Shown here piece by piece: positions 45,294 to 53,478 of a stretch of 64,000 bases of DNA; the first letter of the stretch is position 1, and each line of letters starts with the position of its first letter. The notes beneath the pieces were generated by a model. It was not told the origin of the DNA and did no database searches. It was given only the letters and a program-made list of their open reading frames with translations. A program made the translations under genes and the position numbers. The stretch comes from Hominenteromicrobium mulieris (lineage in GTDB: Bacteria; Bacillota; Clostridia; Oscillospirales; Acutalibacteraceae): contig JAJJOY010000005.1 of the NCBI GenBank assembly GCA_021029595.1, forward strand, positions 1 through 64,000, in the 5' to 3' direction.

Positions 45294-45743
45294 ATGGCAT
45301 ACAGTGCAAAAGTAATGGAACACTTCTCCAACCCGCACAACGTTGGCGAAATCAAAGATGCAGACGGTGTCGGTGAAGTCGGCAACCCGAAGTGCGGCGA
45401 CATCATGCGCATGTACATCAAGGTCGATAACGACGTCATCACGGACGTAAAGTTCATGACCTTCGGCTGCGGCGCGGCCATCGCGACAAGCAGTATGGCG
45501 ACCGATCTTGTAAAAGGCAAGACGATCCCGGAAGCTCTGAAGCTGACGAACAAGGCGGTCATGGAAGCGCTGGACGGTCTTCCGGCCATCAAGGTTCACT
45601 GCTCCGTTCTGGCCGAGCAGGCCATTAAGGCTGCGGTCTCCGATTACTACCGCCGCCGCGGCATCGACCCCACCCCCATCGTGGGCGAGATCAAGGATGC
45701 CGACGAAGCACACGAGCACGGCGTCTCCGAAGAAGACGAATAA
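45294..45743 (+). CDS. nifU: Fe-S cluster scaffold NifU/IscU-like
   Basis: A 149-aa scaffold on which Fe-S clusters are built with sulfur from NifS. The three cluster Cys are visible in NPKCGDIMRMYI, MTFGCGAAIATSS and IKVHCSVLAEQA. An acidic C-terminal tail (DADEAHEHGVSEEDE) follows. Start ATG with GAAAGG upstream, 45 nt after nifS. No C-terminal NifU thioredoxin-like domain. Confidence 0.94.
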   Translation: MAYSAKVMEHFSNPHNVGEIKDADGVGEVGNPKCGDIMRMYIKVDNDVITDVKFMTFGCGAAIATSSMATDLVKGKTIPEALKLTNKAVMEALDGLPAIKVHCSVLAEQAIKAAVSDYYRRRGIDPTPIVGEIKDADEAHEHGVSEEDE

Positions 45744-45755
45744 GTTAAGATAACG

Positions 45756-45791
45756 AAATCTCCTGCCTCTTTCGGGAAGCAGGAGATTTTT
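45756..45791. terminator. Terminator after nifU
   Basis: Perfect 11-bp stem AAATCTCCTGC/GCAGGAGATTT with a T-run on the plus strand; it also lies 3' of the convergent feo operon. Confidence 0.85.
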
Positions 45792-45806
45792 TATGTTCTG
45801 TTCTTT

Positions 45807-45974
45807 TTATGCTTTGTTTTTCTGTTCCGGCTTTGCGCAAGAGCCGGCGCAGTGGGTGCAGTCCCCGCCGCAGCCGCCGGTCTTTCCTTTTTGAATGGCC
45901 CGCACAGCCAAAAACACCGCTATGACGAGCAAAAGGAACACAAGAGCCGTGCCTATGTTCAGCTTATCCATCAT
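45807..45974 (-). CDS. FeoB-associated Cys-rich membrane protein
   Basis: A 55-aa protein with one transmembrane helix (TALVFLLLVIAVFLAVRAIQ) and a Cys-rich tail GGCGGDCTHCAGSCAKPEQK holding five Cys, typical of the small partner encoded after feoB in Firmicutes. The ATG at 45974 overlaps the feoB stop (ATGA); an adjacent ATG at 45971 is the alternative. Probably assists Fe(II) transport; mechanism unknown. Confidence 0.85.
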   Translation of the reverse strand: MMDKLNIGTALVFLLLVIAVFLAVRAIQKGKTGGCGGDCTHCAGSCAKPEQKNKA

Positions 45975-48313
45975 ATAAACAGCGACCCCATGCCGTACAC
46001 AAGCCCCGCTATCAGCCACGCGATGACGCACTGACCGATGACGACGCCTGCCGCCCACTTACCGCCAAGCTCGCGCTTTACGGACGCAATGGCCGCCACA
46101 CACGGCGTGTACAGCAGGCAGAACACAAGCAGGCTTGCGGCGGAAAGCGGCGTCAGCAGCGTTGCAAGCGCCGTGGAGGAGCCGAACAGCACCGTCAAGG
46201 TAGACACCACGCTTTCCTTTGCCATAAAGCCCGTGATGAGTGCCGTAGAGATACGCCAGTCGCCAAAGCCGAGCGGCGCAAAAATCGGTGCAATCCACCC
46301 GGCGACGACCGCCAAAATGCTGTCTTTGGAATCGGAAACGATGTTAAAGCGCAGGTCAAACGTTTGCAGAAACCAAATGATGATGGTCGCAACAAAAATG
46401 ACCGTAAAAGCGCGCTGTAAAAAGTCCTTCGCCTTTTCCCACAAAAGCTGCGCTACGTTTTTCGCGCCCGGCATGCGGTAGTTCGGCAGCTCCATCACAA
46501 ACGGTACAGCCTCACCCTTAAACATCGTGCCGCGCATGAGCAAAGCCATCAAAATACCGACCAAAATGCCGGTGAAATACAAAATGACCATCACAAGTGC
46601 ACCCTTGCCCGGGAAAAACGCCGCCGCAAAAAAGCTGTAAATCGGCAGCTTTGCGGAGCAACTCATAAACGGCGTGAGCAGAATCGTCATTTTACGGTCG
46701 CGCTCGGAAGGCAACGTGCGGCTCGCCATCACGCCCGGAACGGTGCAGCCGAAACCGATGAGCATCGGCACCACACTGCGGCCGGAAAGTCCGATTTTGC
46801 GCAATAACTTATCCATCACAAACGCCACGCGCGCCATGTATCCGCTGTCCTCCAGCATGGAGAGGAAGAAAAACAGCGTCACAATGACCGGCAGAAAGTT
46901 CAAAACGCTGCCGACGCCGGTGAAAATACCATCGATGACAAGCGAGTGCAGCACAGGGTTCACGTTCGCTGCCGTCATGCCGCGGTCGACAATATCCGTC
47001 AGCGCGCCGATGCCCATGTCCAGTAAATCCGATAAAAACGCGCCGATGACGTTAAACGTCAGCCAGAATACAAGACCCATAATGCCGATAAACGCCGGTA
47101 TTGCCGTGTATTTGCCGGTCAAAACGCGGTCTATCGCCACGCTTCTTGCGTGCTCGCGGCTTTCCTTCGGCTTTACGACCGTAGCGCCGCACACTTTTTG
47201 AATGAAGCTGAAGCGCATGTCGGCAATGGCGGCGGCGCGGTCGAGCCCGCGTTCCTTTTCCATCTGCGTGATGATGTGCTCCAGTGTCTCCTTTTCATTC
47301 TGGTCGAGGTTCAGCCGGTCTAAAACGAGCTGATCGCCCTCGGCGAGCTTGCTCGCCGCAAAGCGTACCGGGATGCCCGCATCGTGGGCATGGTCTTCAA
47401 TGAGGCTCATAATGCCGTGCAAACAGCGGTGTACCGCGCCGTTGTGGTCGTTCACATCGCAGAAGTCCTGCCGTCCCGGCGCTTCCCGGTACTTTGCCAC
47501 GTGCACGGCGTGGTCGATAAGCTCCTCAATACCCTCGTTTTTCGCGGCGGAGATCGGCACCACGGGGATGCCGAGCATCTCCTCCATCTCGTTCACGCGC
47601 ACAGAGCCGCCGTTTTGGCGCACCTCGTCCATCATATTGAGCGCCAGCACCATCGGCACATCCAGTTCCATCAGCTGCATCGTCAGATACAAATTGCGTT
47701 CTATGTTCGTCGCGTCCACAATGTTGATGATGCCGCGCGGATGCTCATCCAAAACGAAGCGCCGCGTGACGAGCTCCTCGCTCGAGTATGGCGACATGGA
47801 GTAAATGCCCGGCAGGTCGGTGACGAGCGTGTTTTCCACGCCGCGTATCGCACCGTCTTTGCGGTCCACCGTCACGCCCGGAAAGTTGCCCACGTGCTGG
47901 TTAGAGCCCGTCAGCTGATTAAACAGCGTCGTTTTGCCGCAGTTCTGATTGCCCGCAAGTGCAAAGGTCAGCGTTTCTCCGGGCGGCAGCGGCTCGCCGG
48001 TCTGCACGTGGTACTTGCCGCCCTCGCCGAGACCCGGGTGGAAAATCGGGCGTGCGTCCTGCGGCCGCATCGGCTCCGTTATCGTGTCGCGAATTTTATC
48101 GATCTCTATTTTTTCCGCATCGGCAAGGCGCAGCGTCAGCTCGTAGCCATGTATGCGCACCTCAACGGGGTCGCCCATAGGTGCGAATTTCACCATGGTG
48201 ACGTCCGCCTTCGGAATGAGCCCCATATCCAGAAAATGTTGGCGCAGCGCGCCCTCGCCGCCAACGCTTGTCACCGTTGCCGTTTTGCCGATCGGCAGGT
48301 CTTTCAGTGTCAT
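45971..48313 (-). CDS. feoB: Ferrous iron transporter, fused FeoA-FeoB
   Basis: A 780-aa GTP-dependent Fe(II) importer. Residues 1-75 are a FeoA SH3-like domain (MTLKDLPIGKTATVTSVGGE), fused ahead of the FeoB GTPase: G1 LAGNQNCGKTTLFNQLTG, G2/G3 HVGNFPGVTVDRK and TDLPGIYSMSPYS, G4 LNMMDE. The membrane part from about residue 400 has two Gate motifs, including VVPMLIGFGCTVPGVMASRT. FeoA is normally a separate gene. Start ATG at 48313. Coupled to the Cys-rich protein; likely iron-regulated through the dyad at the promoter. Confidence 0.95.
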   Translation of the reverse strand: MTLKDLPIGKTATVTSVGGEGALRQHFLDMGLIPKADVTMVKFAPMGDPVEVRIHGYELTLRLADAEKIEIDKIRDTITEPMRPQDARPIFHPGLGEGGKYHVQTGEPLPPGETLTFALAGNQNCGKTTLFNQLTGSNQHVGNFPGVTVDRKDGAIRGVENTLVTDLPGIYSMSPYSSEELVTRRFVLDEHPRGIINIVDATNIERNLYLTMQLMELDVPMVLALNMMDEVRQNGGSVRVNEMEEMLGIPVVPISAAKNEGIEELIDHAVHVAKYREAPGRQDFCDVNDHNGAVHRCLHGIMSLIEDHAHDAGIPVRFAASKLAEGDQLVLDRLNLDQNEKETLEHIITQMEKERGLDRAAAIADMRFSFIQKVCGATVVKPKESREHARSVAIDRVLTGKYTAIPAFIGIMGLVFWLTFNVIGAFLSDLLDMGIGALTDIVDRGMTAANVNPVLHSLVIDGIFTGVGSVLNFLPVIVTLFFFLSMLEDSGYMARVAFVMDKLLRKIGLSGRSVVPMLIGFGCTVPGVMASRTLPSERDRKMTILLTPFMSCSAKLPIYSFFAAAFFPGKGALVMVILYFTGILVGILMALLMRGTMFKGEAVPFVMELPNYRMPGAKNVAQLLWEKAKDFLQRAFTVIFVATIIIWFLQTFDLRFNIVSDSKDSILAVVAGWIAPIFAPLGFGDWRISTALITGFMAKESVVSTLTVLFGSSTALATLLTPLSAASLLVFCLLYTPCVAAIASVKRELGGKWAAGVVIGQCVIAWLIAGLVYGMGSLFI

Positions 48314-48338
48314 GTTCTTGCCCCTTTTCTATCCCGAT

Positions 48339-48378
48339 TAGACGTTTTAAGTCTATTATGTTGCTCGGAATTTGTCAA
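48339..48378 (-). promoter_or_regulatory. feo promoter with metalloregulator-like dyad
   Basis: TTGACA (48378-48373), 17-nt spacer, TAGACT (48355-48350). TAGAC-N7-GTCTA (48339-48355) covers the -10 and transcription start, extended to ATTAGAC...GTCTATT. A DtxR-family iron repressor is the likely class; inference. Confidence 0.6.
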
Positions 48379-48392
48379 GGGCATTTCTACGC

Positions 48393-48439
48393 AAAAGCAC
48401 GCTTATATCTGCGTTTAGCCCCAGATAAAGCGTGCTTTT
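48393..48439. terminator. Bidirectional terminator left of the mobile element
   Basis: Perfect 12-bp stem AAAAGCACGCTT/AAGCGTGCTTTT with an inner TATCT/AGATA pair. Chromosomal sequence, separating feo from the tRNA/element region. Confidence 0.8.
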
Positions 48440-48455
48440 ACACTCTGTTTCGCTG

Positions 48456-50120
48456 TTATTCGCCCAGTTTTGCGCTATGGATTGTTGCGGTCATTTCTTT
48501 GTGCCACAGCTTTTCGCGCCACATGCCCACAAACTGCGGGCCGCAGAAATTACTCGTCATTCTCGACCCGCACATTGAAAAAAGAGTTTTGTCAAAAGAC
48601 AAAACTCTTTTTTGGTGGGCCACAACATTTGATAGACAAAAAGAAGTCCCTTCTTTTCTATTTTTTCCGCTTTCAATTTTGCTTAACAGCGCATCGGTGA
48701 TTTCAACTTCATCGTCGCCGGTAGTGAACGTGATCGTGAATTTATCGTCATATAAGAATATCTTATTGACAAATAGTTTTATCAACGTCCGTCGATATGT
48801 ATTGTCCTTGATATCGCCTTTTGAAAGTGCTGTTAATCTCTGCACAACTTGTTCTTTCGTTAAAACGTAATGACGTGATTTTTCGATTTCAATCTGGCGT
48901 TCAAGCTCTTTGATTTCCGCCGCCAGCTTTTCTAAATCTATGATAAACATTTTCCGCACTTCATCACTCGAACACTGGCGGAGAGCCGTCATTTGGTTTT
49001 CTTTCTCCCGTTCAGCGGTTTTTAATTCCCCTTCTAACCTTTTCTGCTCGGATACATCGTCATTTTGTGCTGAGATTTTTACGACCTCATTCGCTATCCT
49101 ATTGATATTCTTCGGGGTAAGTAACTTTTTGCATTCTTCCACAACCACATCCTCTATGTAGTTTTTCATAATCATTTTCTTTTTGCATGGCTTTCTGGCA
49201 CCCGAATTTTTACACTTGTAGTAGTTGTAAATCACCCCTTTTGTACTGATTTGGTTTGAGCTATGTCCGATCATCATAGACTTACAGTACCCGCAATATA
49301 ACTTAGTGGTCAGAAGATATTCGGCCTTTGCTCTCGCCCGCGCCGGAGCCTGTTTATTCAGCTTCATTTTATCCTGAACTTTTTCAAATAACGCATCATC
49401 GATAATTCTCGGCATCCCGCCTGCCACTTCAATATCTTTGTATTTGTAAATGCCCAAGTATTTCCGGTTTTTCAGCAGCACGTGCAAAGAGGATTTATTG
49501 AACTGTGCTCCCTTTGCCGTTTTTATATGCCGTTCGTTCAAATTGTCGCAGATTTGTTTTGCGCTCCATCCTCCCGCATATTTCGTATAAATTTCTTTCA
49601 CGATGGGAGCCTTCTGCGGATCAAGAACATATTTATGATTTTGAATTCTATATCCTAACGGTGTAGTCCCTCCGTTGGATAAGCACTTCTCCGCATTGAC
49701 GTCCATTCCTCGTTTTACCTTTTGGGTCAAATCATCGGAATAAAACTGATCTATACAAATTTTTACCAGATTGGCAAAGCTGCCATACGGAGAATCGTCA
49801 TATTTTTCTGTGGCGGAGCGAACAGAGACACCCAACTCGGTCAATTTGTTTATATTATTCAATACTTGGCGTACCTGTCTTCCGAAACGGTCAGACGAGT
49901 AGATAATAACCGTGTCAAACTGCTTCTTCTCCGCATCTTTCAGCATTTTTTGAAACTGGTATCGATCATCACTTCTGCCTGTTTTAGCTCTGTCCGCGTA
50001 TTCATGAATTACGGAGAATCCGTTTGCCTGCGCATATTCATGGCAAACTTTCAGCTGTCCCTCTATACTTTCTTCTCTCTGCTTGCTATCACTGTACCTC
50101 GCATAAATAACCGCTAACAT
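48456..50120 (-). CDS. Large serine recombinase (element integrase)
   Basis: A 554-aa large serine recombinase, presumed to integrate and excise the element. Resolvase domain: IYARYSDSKQREESIEGQL (catalytic Ser in the YARYS region), YSSDRFGRQVRQVLN; recombinase domain with SAKQICDNLNERHI; zinc-ribbon LYCGYCKSMMIGHSS plus a later KCKNSG Cys; then a coiled coil (about residues 355-425). Starts at ATG 50120 (or TTG 50123), overlapping the phosphatase stop. After VVAHQ (about residue 503) the frame crosses the left attachment repeat, so the final 51 residues are encoded by chromosomal DNA including the displaced tRNA terminator. Confidence 0.93.
   Translation of the reverse strand: MLAVIYARYSDSKQREESIEGQLKVCHEYAQANGFSVIHEYADRAKTGRSDDRYQFQKMLKDAEKKQFDTVIIYSSDRFGRQVRQVLNNINKLTELGVSVRSATEKYDDSPYGSFANLVKICIDQFYSDDLTQKVKRGMDVNAEKCLSNGGTTPLGYRIQNHKYVLDPQKAPIVKEIYTKYAGGWSAKQICDNLNERHIKTAKGAQFNKSSLHVLLKNRKYLGIYKYKDIEVAGGMPRIIDDALFEKVQDKMKLNKQAPARARAKAEYLLTTKLYCGYCKSMMIGHSSNQISTKGVIYNYYKCKNSGARKPCKKKMIMKNYIEDVVVEECKKLLTPKNINRIANEVVKISAQNDDVSEQKRLEGELKTAEREKENQMTALRQCSSDEVRKMFIIDLEKLAAEIKELERQIEIEKSRHYVLTKEQVVQRLTALSKGDIKDNTYRRTLIKLFVNKIFLYDDKFTITFTTGDDEVEITDALLSKIESGKNRKEGTSFCLSNVVAHQKRVLSFDKTLFSMCGSRMTSNFCGPQFVGMWREKLWHKEMTATIHSAKLGE
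48578..48613 (-). terminator. Original terminator of the CAT-anticodon tRNA, displaced by the insertion
   Basis: Perfect 16-bp stem (arms 48578-48593 and 48598-48613, loop AAAA on the plus strand) with T-run on the minus strand. It directly follows the left copy of the tRNA 3' end GGCCCACCA, exactly where a tRNA terminator should be in an empty site. It now lies inside the recombinase reading frame. Confidence 0.8.
48613..48622. repeat. attL-type repeat copy
   Basis: TGGTGGGCCA, the complement of the tRNA 3' end TGGCCCACCA, inside the recombinase reading frame. Left boundary of the element. Confidence 0.8.
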
Positions 50121-50578
50121 CAAATATTGACCTCCTTGTTTTTTAGTGCGTCCAACAATTTGTTAAAAATCAGTTGGTTCGGATAATATCTGTAATCGGC
50201 AAATACGGATATTCCGTTTTTCTCGTAATATTCTATTATTGCCGCCGCACAAGCAGCACTGCGGCTTTGACCGTATTCACATTGGCAGATTATATCGAAG
50301 CCGTCATCATGAGCCTTTTGTATAAACGCCGCAAGACTATCCGCTTCCGGGAAATACGTATCAAACGACAAACCAAAATCTTCCAATGTTTCCATATCAA
50401 TATCATGAACTTCCACTTGAAAAACCCGTTCCGGCAAGCCTTTATAATCGACCGGTTCCGAAATCTCCCCGGTTCGAATATTCGGCGGGTCGTAAAAGCT
50501 GATGACCGCTGTTTTCTCCGGGAACCCTTTGCTGATCAACTTTTCAATTTCTTCTCTCGAATAAATACTAACCTTCAT
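50120..50578 (-). CDS. Cys-based (dual-specificity/tyrosine) phosphatase-like protein
   Basis: A 152-aa protein with the signature CX5R: QCEYGQSRSAACAAAIIEYY around residue 100, with Ser after the Arg as in tyrosine and dual-specificity phosphatases. A general-acid Asp could be in the VEVHDIDMETLEDFG region. The family recurs in Clostridial mobile elements between recombinase genes. Its ATG overlaps the resolvase end by 11 nt and its stop overlaps the recombinase start, so all three proteins are translationally coupled. Target unknown. Confidence 0.75.
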   Translation of the reverse strand: MKVSIYSREEIEKLISKGFPEKTAVISFYDPPNIRTGEISEPVDYKGLPERVFQVEVHDIDMETLEDFGLSFDTYFPEADSLAAFIQKAHDDGFDIICQCEYGQSRSAACAAAIIEYYEKNGISVFADYRYYPNQLIFNKLLDALKNKEVNI

Positions 50579-51170
50579 GATTTGCCTCCTCGATGATTTT
50601 GAGATACTTGTATACGGTTGGATAAGATAATTCGCAAAGCCGCGACAAATCTTTCTTTGTCAACTGCCCTTGTTTATATTTTGGATAATGCCTGTAAAAG
50701 GCGCTCGGTATGTCGTCCGCCTTTACACTTGGTCTGCCGACCGTTTTACCTTTCGCTTTGGCATTTTCCATTCCGCTTTTCACGCGCTGGCTGATGATAT
50801 TTCGTTCTATCTCGCTGAAAACGCCCATCATTTTAAGCATTCCTTCTGTCATTGGGTCAAGCTCTTTGCTGCAGTCTACAACAAAGCTGCCGAGCACCAA
50901 TTTCAGTTTTTTCTCTTTCGCAAACTCGATGATCTCACAAAGCTGTTTTGTACTGCGTGTAATTCTGCTGACTTCCGTCGCAATGATCGTATCACCAACC
51001 GTTACGGTTTTAAGCAGCTTATTCAGTTCCGCGCGATCTGTCTTTGCGCCGCTTTCATATTCCAGATAAATCGTTTCATCCGTTGCGCCTTGTTGTTTAA
51101 GCTCTCTGACCTGCCGGTTAATATCCTGAAGCTTTTCATTTGTAGAGCACCGCGCATAACCATAAATCAT
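50568..51170 (-). CDS. Small serine resolvase/invertase
   Basis: A 200-aa Pin/resolvase-family recombinase: IYGYARCSTNEKLQDINRQV (catalytic Ser in RCST), SRITRSTKQL, and GMENAKAKGKTVGRPS leading to a C-terminal helix-turn-helix (LTKKDLSRLCELSYPTVYKY). May resolve multimers or assist excision of the element. Start ATG at 51170 with AAGAGG upstream. First gene of the three-gene recombination operon. Confidence 0.92.
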   Translation of the reverse strand: MIYGYARCSTNEKLQDINRQVRELKQQGATDETIYLEYESGAKTDRAELNKLLKTVTVGDTIIATEVSRITRSTKQLCEIIEFAKEKKLKLVLGSFVVDCSKELDPMTEGMLKMMGVFSEIERNIISQRVKSGMENAKAKGKTVGRPSVKADDIPSAFYRHYPKYKQGQLTKKDLSRLCELSYPTVYKYLKIIEEANHEG

Positions 51171-51202
51171 TGCAAGAACCTCTTTTCTTTCGGTCTGATA
51201 TT

Positions 51203-51231
51203 ATTATAAGACAGTATTTTGCCAAATTCAA
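51203..51231 (-). promoter_or_regulatory. Promoter of the recombination operon, with operator half-site
   Basis: TTGAAT (51231-51226), 17-nt spacer, TATAAT (51208-51203). The spacer holds ACAGTATTT (51211-51219), identical to the first nine bases of the operators at 53701-53774. Confidence 0.65.
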
Positions 51232-51301
51232 ATCCGTTAATAATTCGTTAATATTTAGCAATTTTATAAGCGGAAAGGCCAACCCAATTTACTTTATAAA
51301 A

Positions 51302-51333
51302 AACAACCGTAATCCCTAAGGACTACGGCTGTT
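51302..51333 (-). terminator. Terminator of the HTH-glycosylase-401-aa operon
   Basis: AACAGCCGTAGTCC/GGATTACGGTTGTT stem (one mismatch plus a G-U pair) followed by TTTTTATAAAG on the minus strand. Confidence 0.8.
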
Positions 51334-51402
51334 TATCAGACTATTTGATTATAAACGAAAAGAGATGTTTGGGGTTATATCCATAGAGTACAAGTAAAAC
51401 GA

Positions 51403-52608
51403 TTATCGACAATGTGAACAATAAGGTGCCAGAGTACAACCGACACAACCATCCCTTGCGCCTAATCTTGCCCTCTTGCATCCACTACTCAAATAATAAT
51501 CTTTCTTACCATCATTATTGTTGGAATTGTTGTTGGTGCTTCCACCTTTAGATGCAGCCAAAAGCACACTTGTCGCTAAAAGACCTGCACCGATTTTTAA
51601 GCCCTTTTTCACACTTTCACCGCTTTCCTTATCCATGAACGAGAATAACCCTTTTTTCTTTTTGGGTTCTTCCGAAGCGTTCTGACCCTGCGCCATATTG
51701 GAGTTTGCCGGTACCATTCCCGGAAAATCACTCTCGGTATAAACGATCTTTGTAAAATCCGGGTAGATGAAATAATCGAATATCTTCTGTACTTCATCTG
51801 TTAGGCCAAACTTTTCTTCTATGGTTTTATAAATCGCAGCCGCATTCGGTTTTTTCAAAATACAATCAAACAGAACATCCGCAACTTTTTCCTGCGGAAA
51901 ATTCGGGTTATGAACACTTTCAAGAACTGCGTTTATGTCATCGATCTTACCACTGTCGGCAAGCCAAATATCCTTGCCGTTTTCTCGTAAAATCCCCACC
52001 AAAGTAATGACTGCGTTCCAATAATCCTGAAATACATTGTGGAGCAGAAGGTGTGTGCGAATTCGCTGATAAAGTTCCGCTTTTTGCGGCGCTGTAATTT
52101 CCGAACCTTCAAGCGTACTTTCCACCGCGCCTTGTACAAGCCCCCGTGCGAAGCTTCCCCGGTTACTAAACAGCGAACCGATGCCGTTTTTGAGATTCTG
52201 CGTAACTTTGGCATTGTTTTGTTCCGTTAATTTAACACTTTCATTTGTTGTACGCAAATCATTCAAGGCCGTGTGAAAGGTTTCAATATTCTTTGCGCTA
52301 AAAGTATCGATGGAGAACTGATAAATACCTTCAGACACAAGAATATCAACCGCTTTGCTGCTGACGATTTTCAAATTTTCCAGATAAATGTCTTGGAATA
52401 AAGCTCTGAATGTGTCGAGGTCATGGATTTTTTCTTTATACTCCTCGGCCGCTTTATCCGCACATGCTTTGGCAAGTTTCATGAATTTGGTGCGATATGT
52501 AATAAAGGCATCAAATCTTGCCGGGATCACCAACTCTTTACCATTTAAAGTAAAGACTTTTTCACTGCCTGTATAAGCGGTGAAAGCTTCTTCCATAATG
52601 TTTCCCAT
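51403..52608 (-). CDS. Novel 401-aa protein with C-terminal membrane segment and Cys-rich tail
   Basis: Not recognised. Residues 1-290 look like an all-alpha soluble region (for example LAKACADKAAEEYKEKIHDL; NNAKVTQNLKNGIGSLFSNR). A Lys-rich stretch PKKKKGLFSFMDKESGESVK precedes a hydrophobic Gly/Ala segment GLKIGAGLLATSVLLAASKG (a probable membrane segment or glycine-zipper), then an Asn-rich linker and a tail with Cys spaced C-x10-C-x2-C-x6-C-x2-C (GCKRARLGARDGCVGCTLAP then YCSHC). Start ATG at 52608, with its GGAGG inside the end of the preceding gene, 4 nt away. Confidence 0.7.
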   Translation of the reverse strand: MGNIMEEAFTAYTGSEKVFTLNGKELVIPARFDAFITYRTKFMKLAKACADKAAEEYKEKIHDLDTFRALFQDIYLENLKIVSSKAVDILVSEGIYQFSIDTFSAKNIETFHTALNDLRTTNESVKLTEQNNAKVTQNLKNGIGSLFSNRGSFARGLVQGAVESTLEGSEITAPQKAELYQRIRTHLLLHNVFQDYWNAVITLVGILRENGKDIWLADSGKIDDINAVLESVHNPNFPQEKVADVLFDCILKKPNAAAIYKTIEEKFGLTDEVQKIFDYFIYPDFTKIVYTESDFPGMVPANSNMAQGQNASEEPKKKKGLFSFMDKESGESVKKGLKIGAGLLATSVLLAASKGGSTNNNSNNNDGKKDYYLSSGCKRARLGARDGCVGCTLAPYCSHCR

Positions 52609-52612
52609 TGTT

Positions 52613-53461
52613 TCAAACCTCCGCTTTTTTACATTTTATTTTTACAACACACCTGTCACAGTGCGGATTATTCTTCGTGCATATTTCTCCATAGTTTTTG
52701 GCACAATATGCCCAGAGAATATAATCCACCTCCGCTGCCGGTCTGTTTAACTGCCTTGCAATAGCCGCCACAATGTCTATCGCTTCATAGGCAGGTGCAT
52801 TTTCGTGCTCGGAACAATCTAAAATATTCCTGCCTAAAATACGACGGATATGCCTATCCGGCTTTGCTATATCATAACCAACATTTTTCAGATACTCCGT
52901 TATGAGCGCTTCGCCGAATTGAATGAACTTATGTGGGCTTTTCGGTGACGACAGTTCTTTCACGAGTGTCTTCTGCGTTTCATCTTTAACCAAAATTTTC
53001 ATATAGAAGCTATCAATGCTGCCATATTGCCGTTCAAGCGAAAGAAGTTTGCTGACATTTTCCGTTATCAGTGCATTCATTTGTTTTTTGGTGTACGGAG
53101 AACCGAGTTTATAAGATAGAATTTTATCTGAAATTTCTTCTGGATCACAACTGAGAAGTTTTTCTGTATCATATTGGCAAAATAAATCGTCAATAGCCGA
53201 TATTTCGCCGGTATTTATATCGATATACGGCTCTAATCTGCTCCACTGTGCGCCGAAGGACAACAACGAATACACCATTGCACGAATATGGTCGCCGACC
53301 GAGAATTTATCGCCCGCATCTCTTTTATCCAGTTGATGTTTGATGAATGTGTTCTCCCAAAGCTTTTTCCCTTGAACTTCTCCATTAACTACAAAAAGCT
53401 GGTTTTTCAACTGTTTATCCATGAGAAGAACAAATTCCGCTGCTCTTTCAATATTCTTCAT
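52613..53461 (-). CDS. HhH-GPD DNA glycosylase-like protein with [4Fe-4S] motif
   Basis: A 282-aa protein. The C-terminus has the endonuclease III cluster spacing C-x6-C-x2-C-x5-C (ICTKNNPHCDRCVVKIKCKK). A helix-hairpin-helix/GPD-like segment GEALITEYLKNVGYDIAKPD then RHIRRILG places an Asp where the family catalytic Asp (VDTHI) lies, but the catalytic Lys of bifunctional EndoIII is not apparent. The N-terminal 150 residues are unlike EndoIII. Start ATG at 53461 with GGAGAGG upstream. Coupled to the 67-aa HTH gene before and the 401-aa gene after. Could recognise modified or damaged bases. Confidence 0.7.
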   Translation of the reverse strand: MKNIERAAEFVLLMDKQLKNQLFVVNGEVQGKKLWENTFIKHQLDKRDAGDKFSVGDHIRAMVYSLLSFGAQWSRLEPYIDINTGEISAIDDLFCQYDTEKLLSCDPEEISDKILSYKLGSPYTKKQMNALITENVSKLLSLERQYGSIDSFYMKILVKDETQKTLVKELSSPKSPHKFIQFGEALITEYLKNVGYDIAKPDRHIRRILGRNILDCSEHENAPAYEAIDIVAAIARQLNRPAAEVDYILWAYCAKNYGEICTKNNPHCDRCVVKIKCKKAEV

Positions 53462-53478
53462 ATTCCTCTCCCCGTGCA

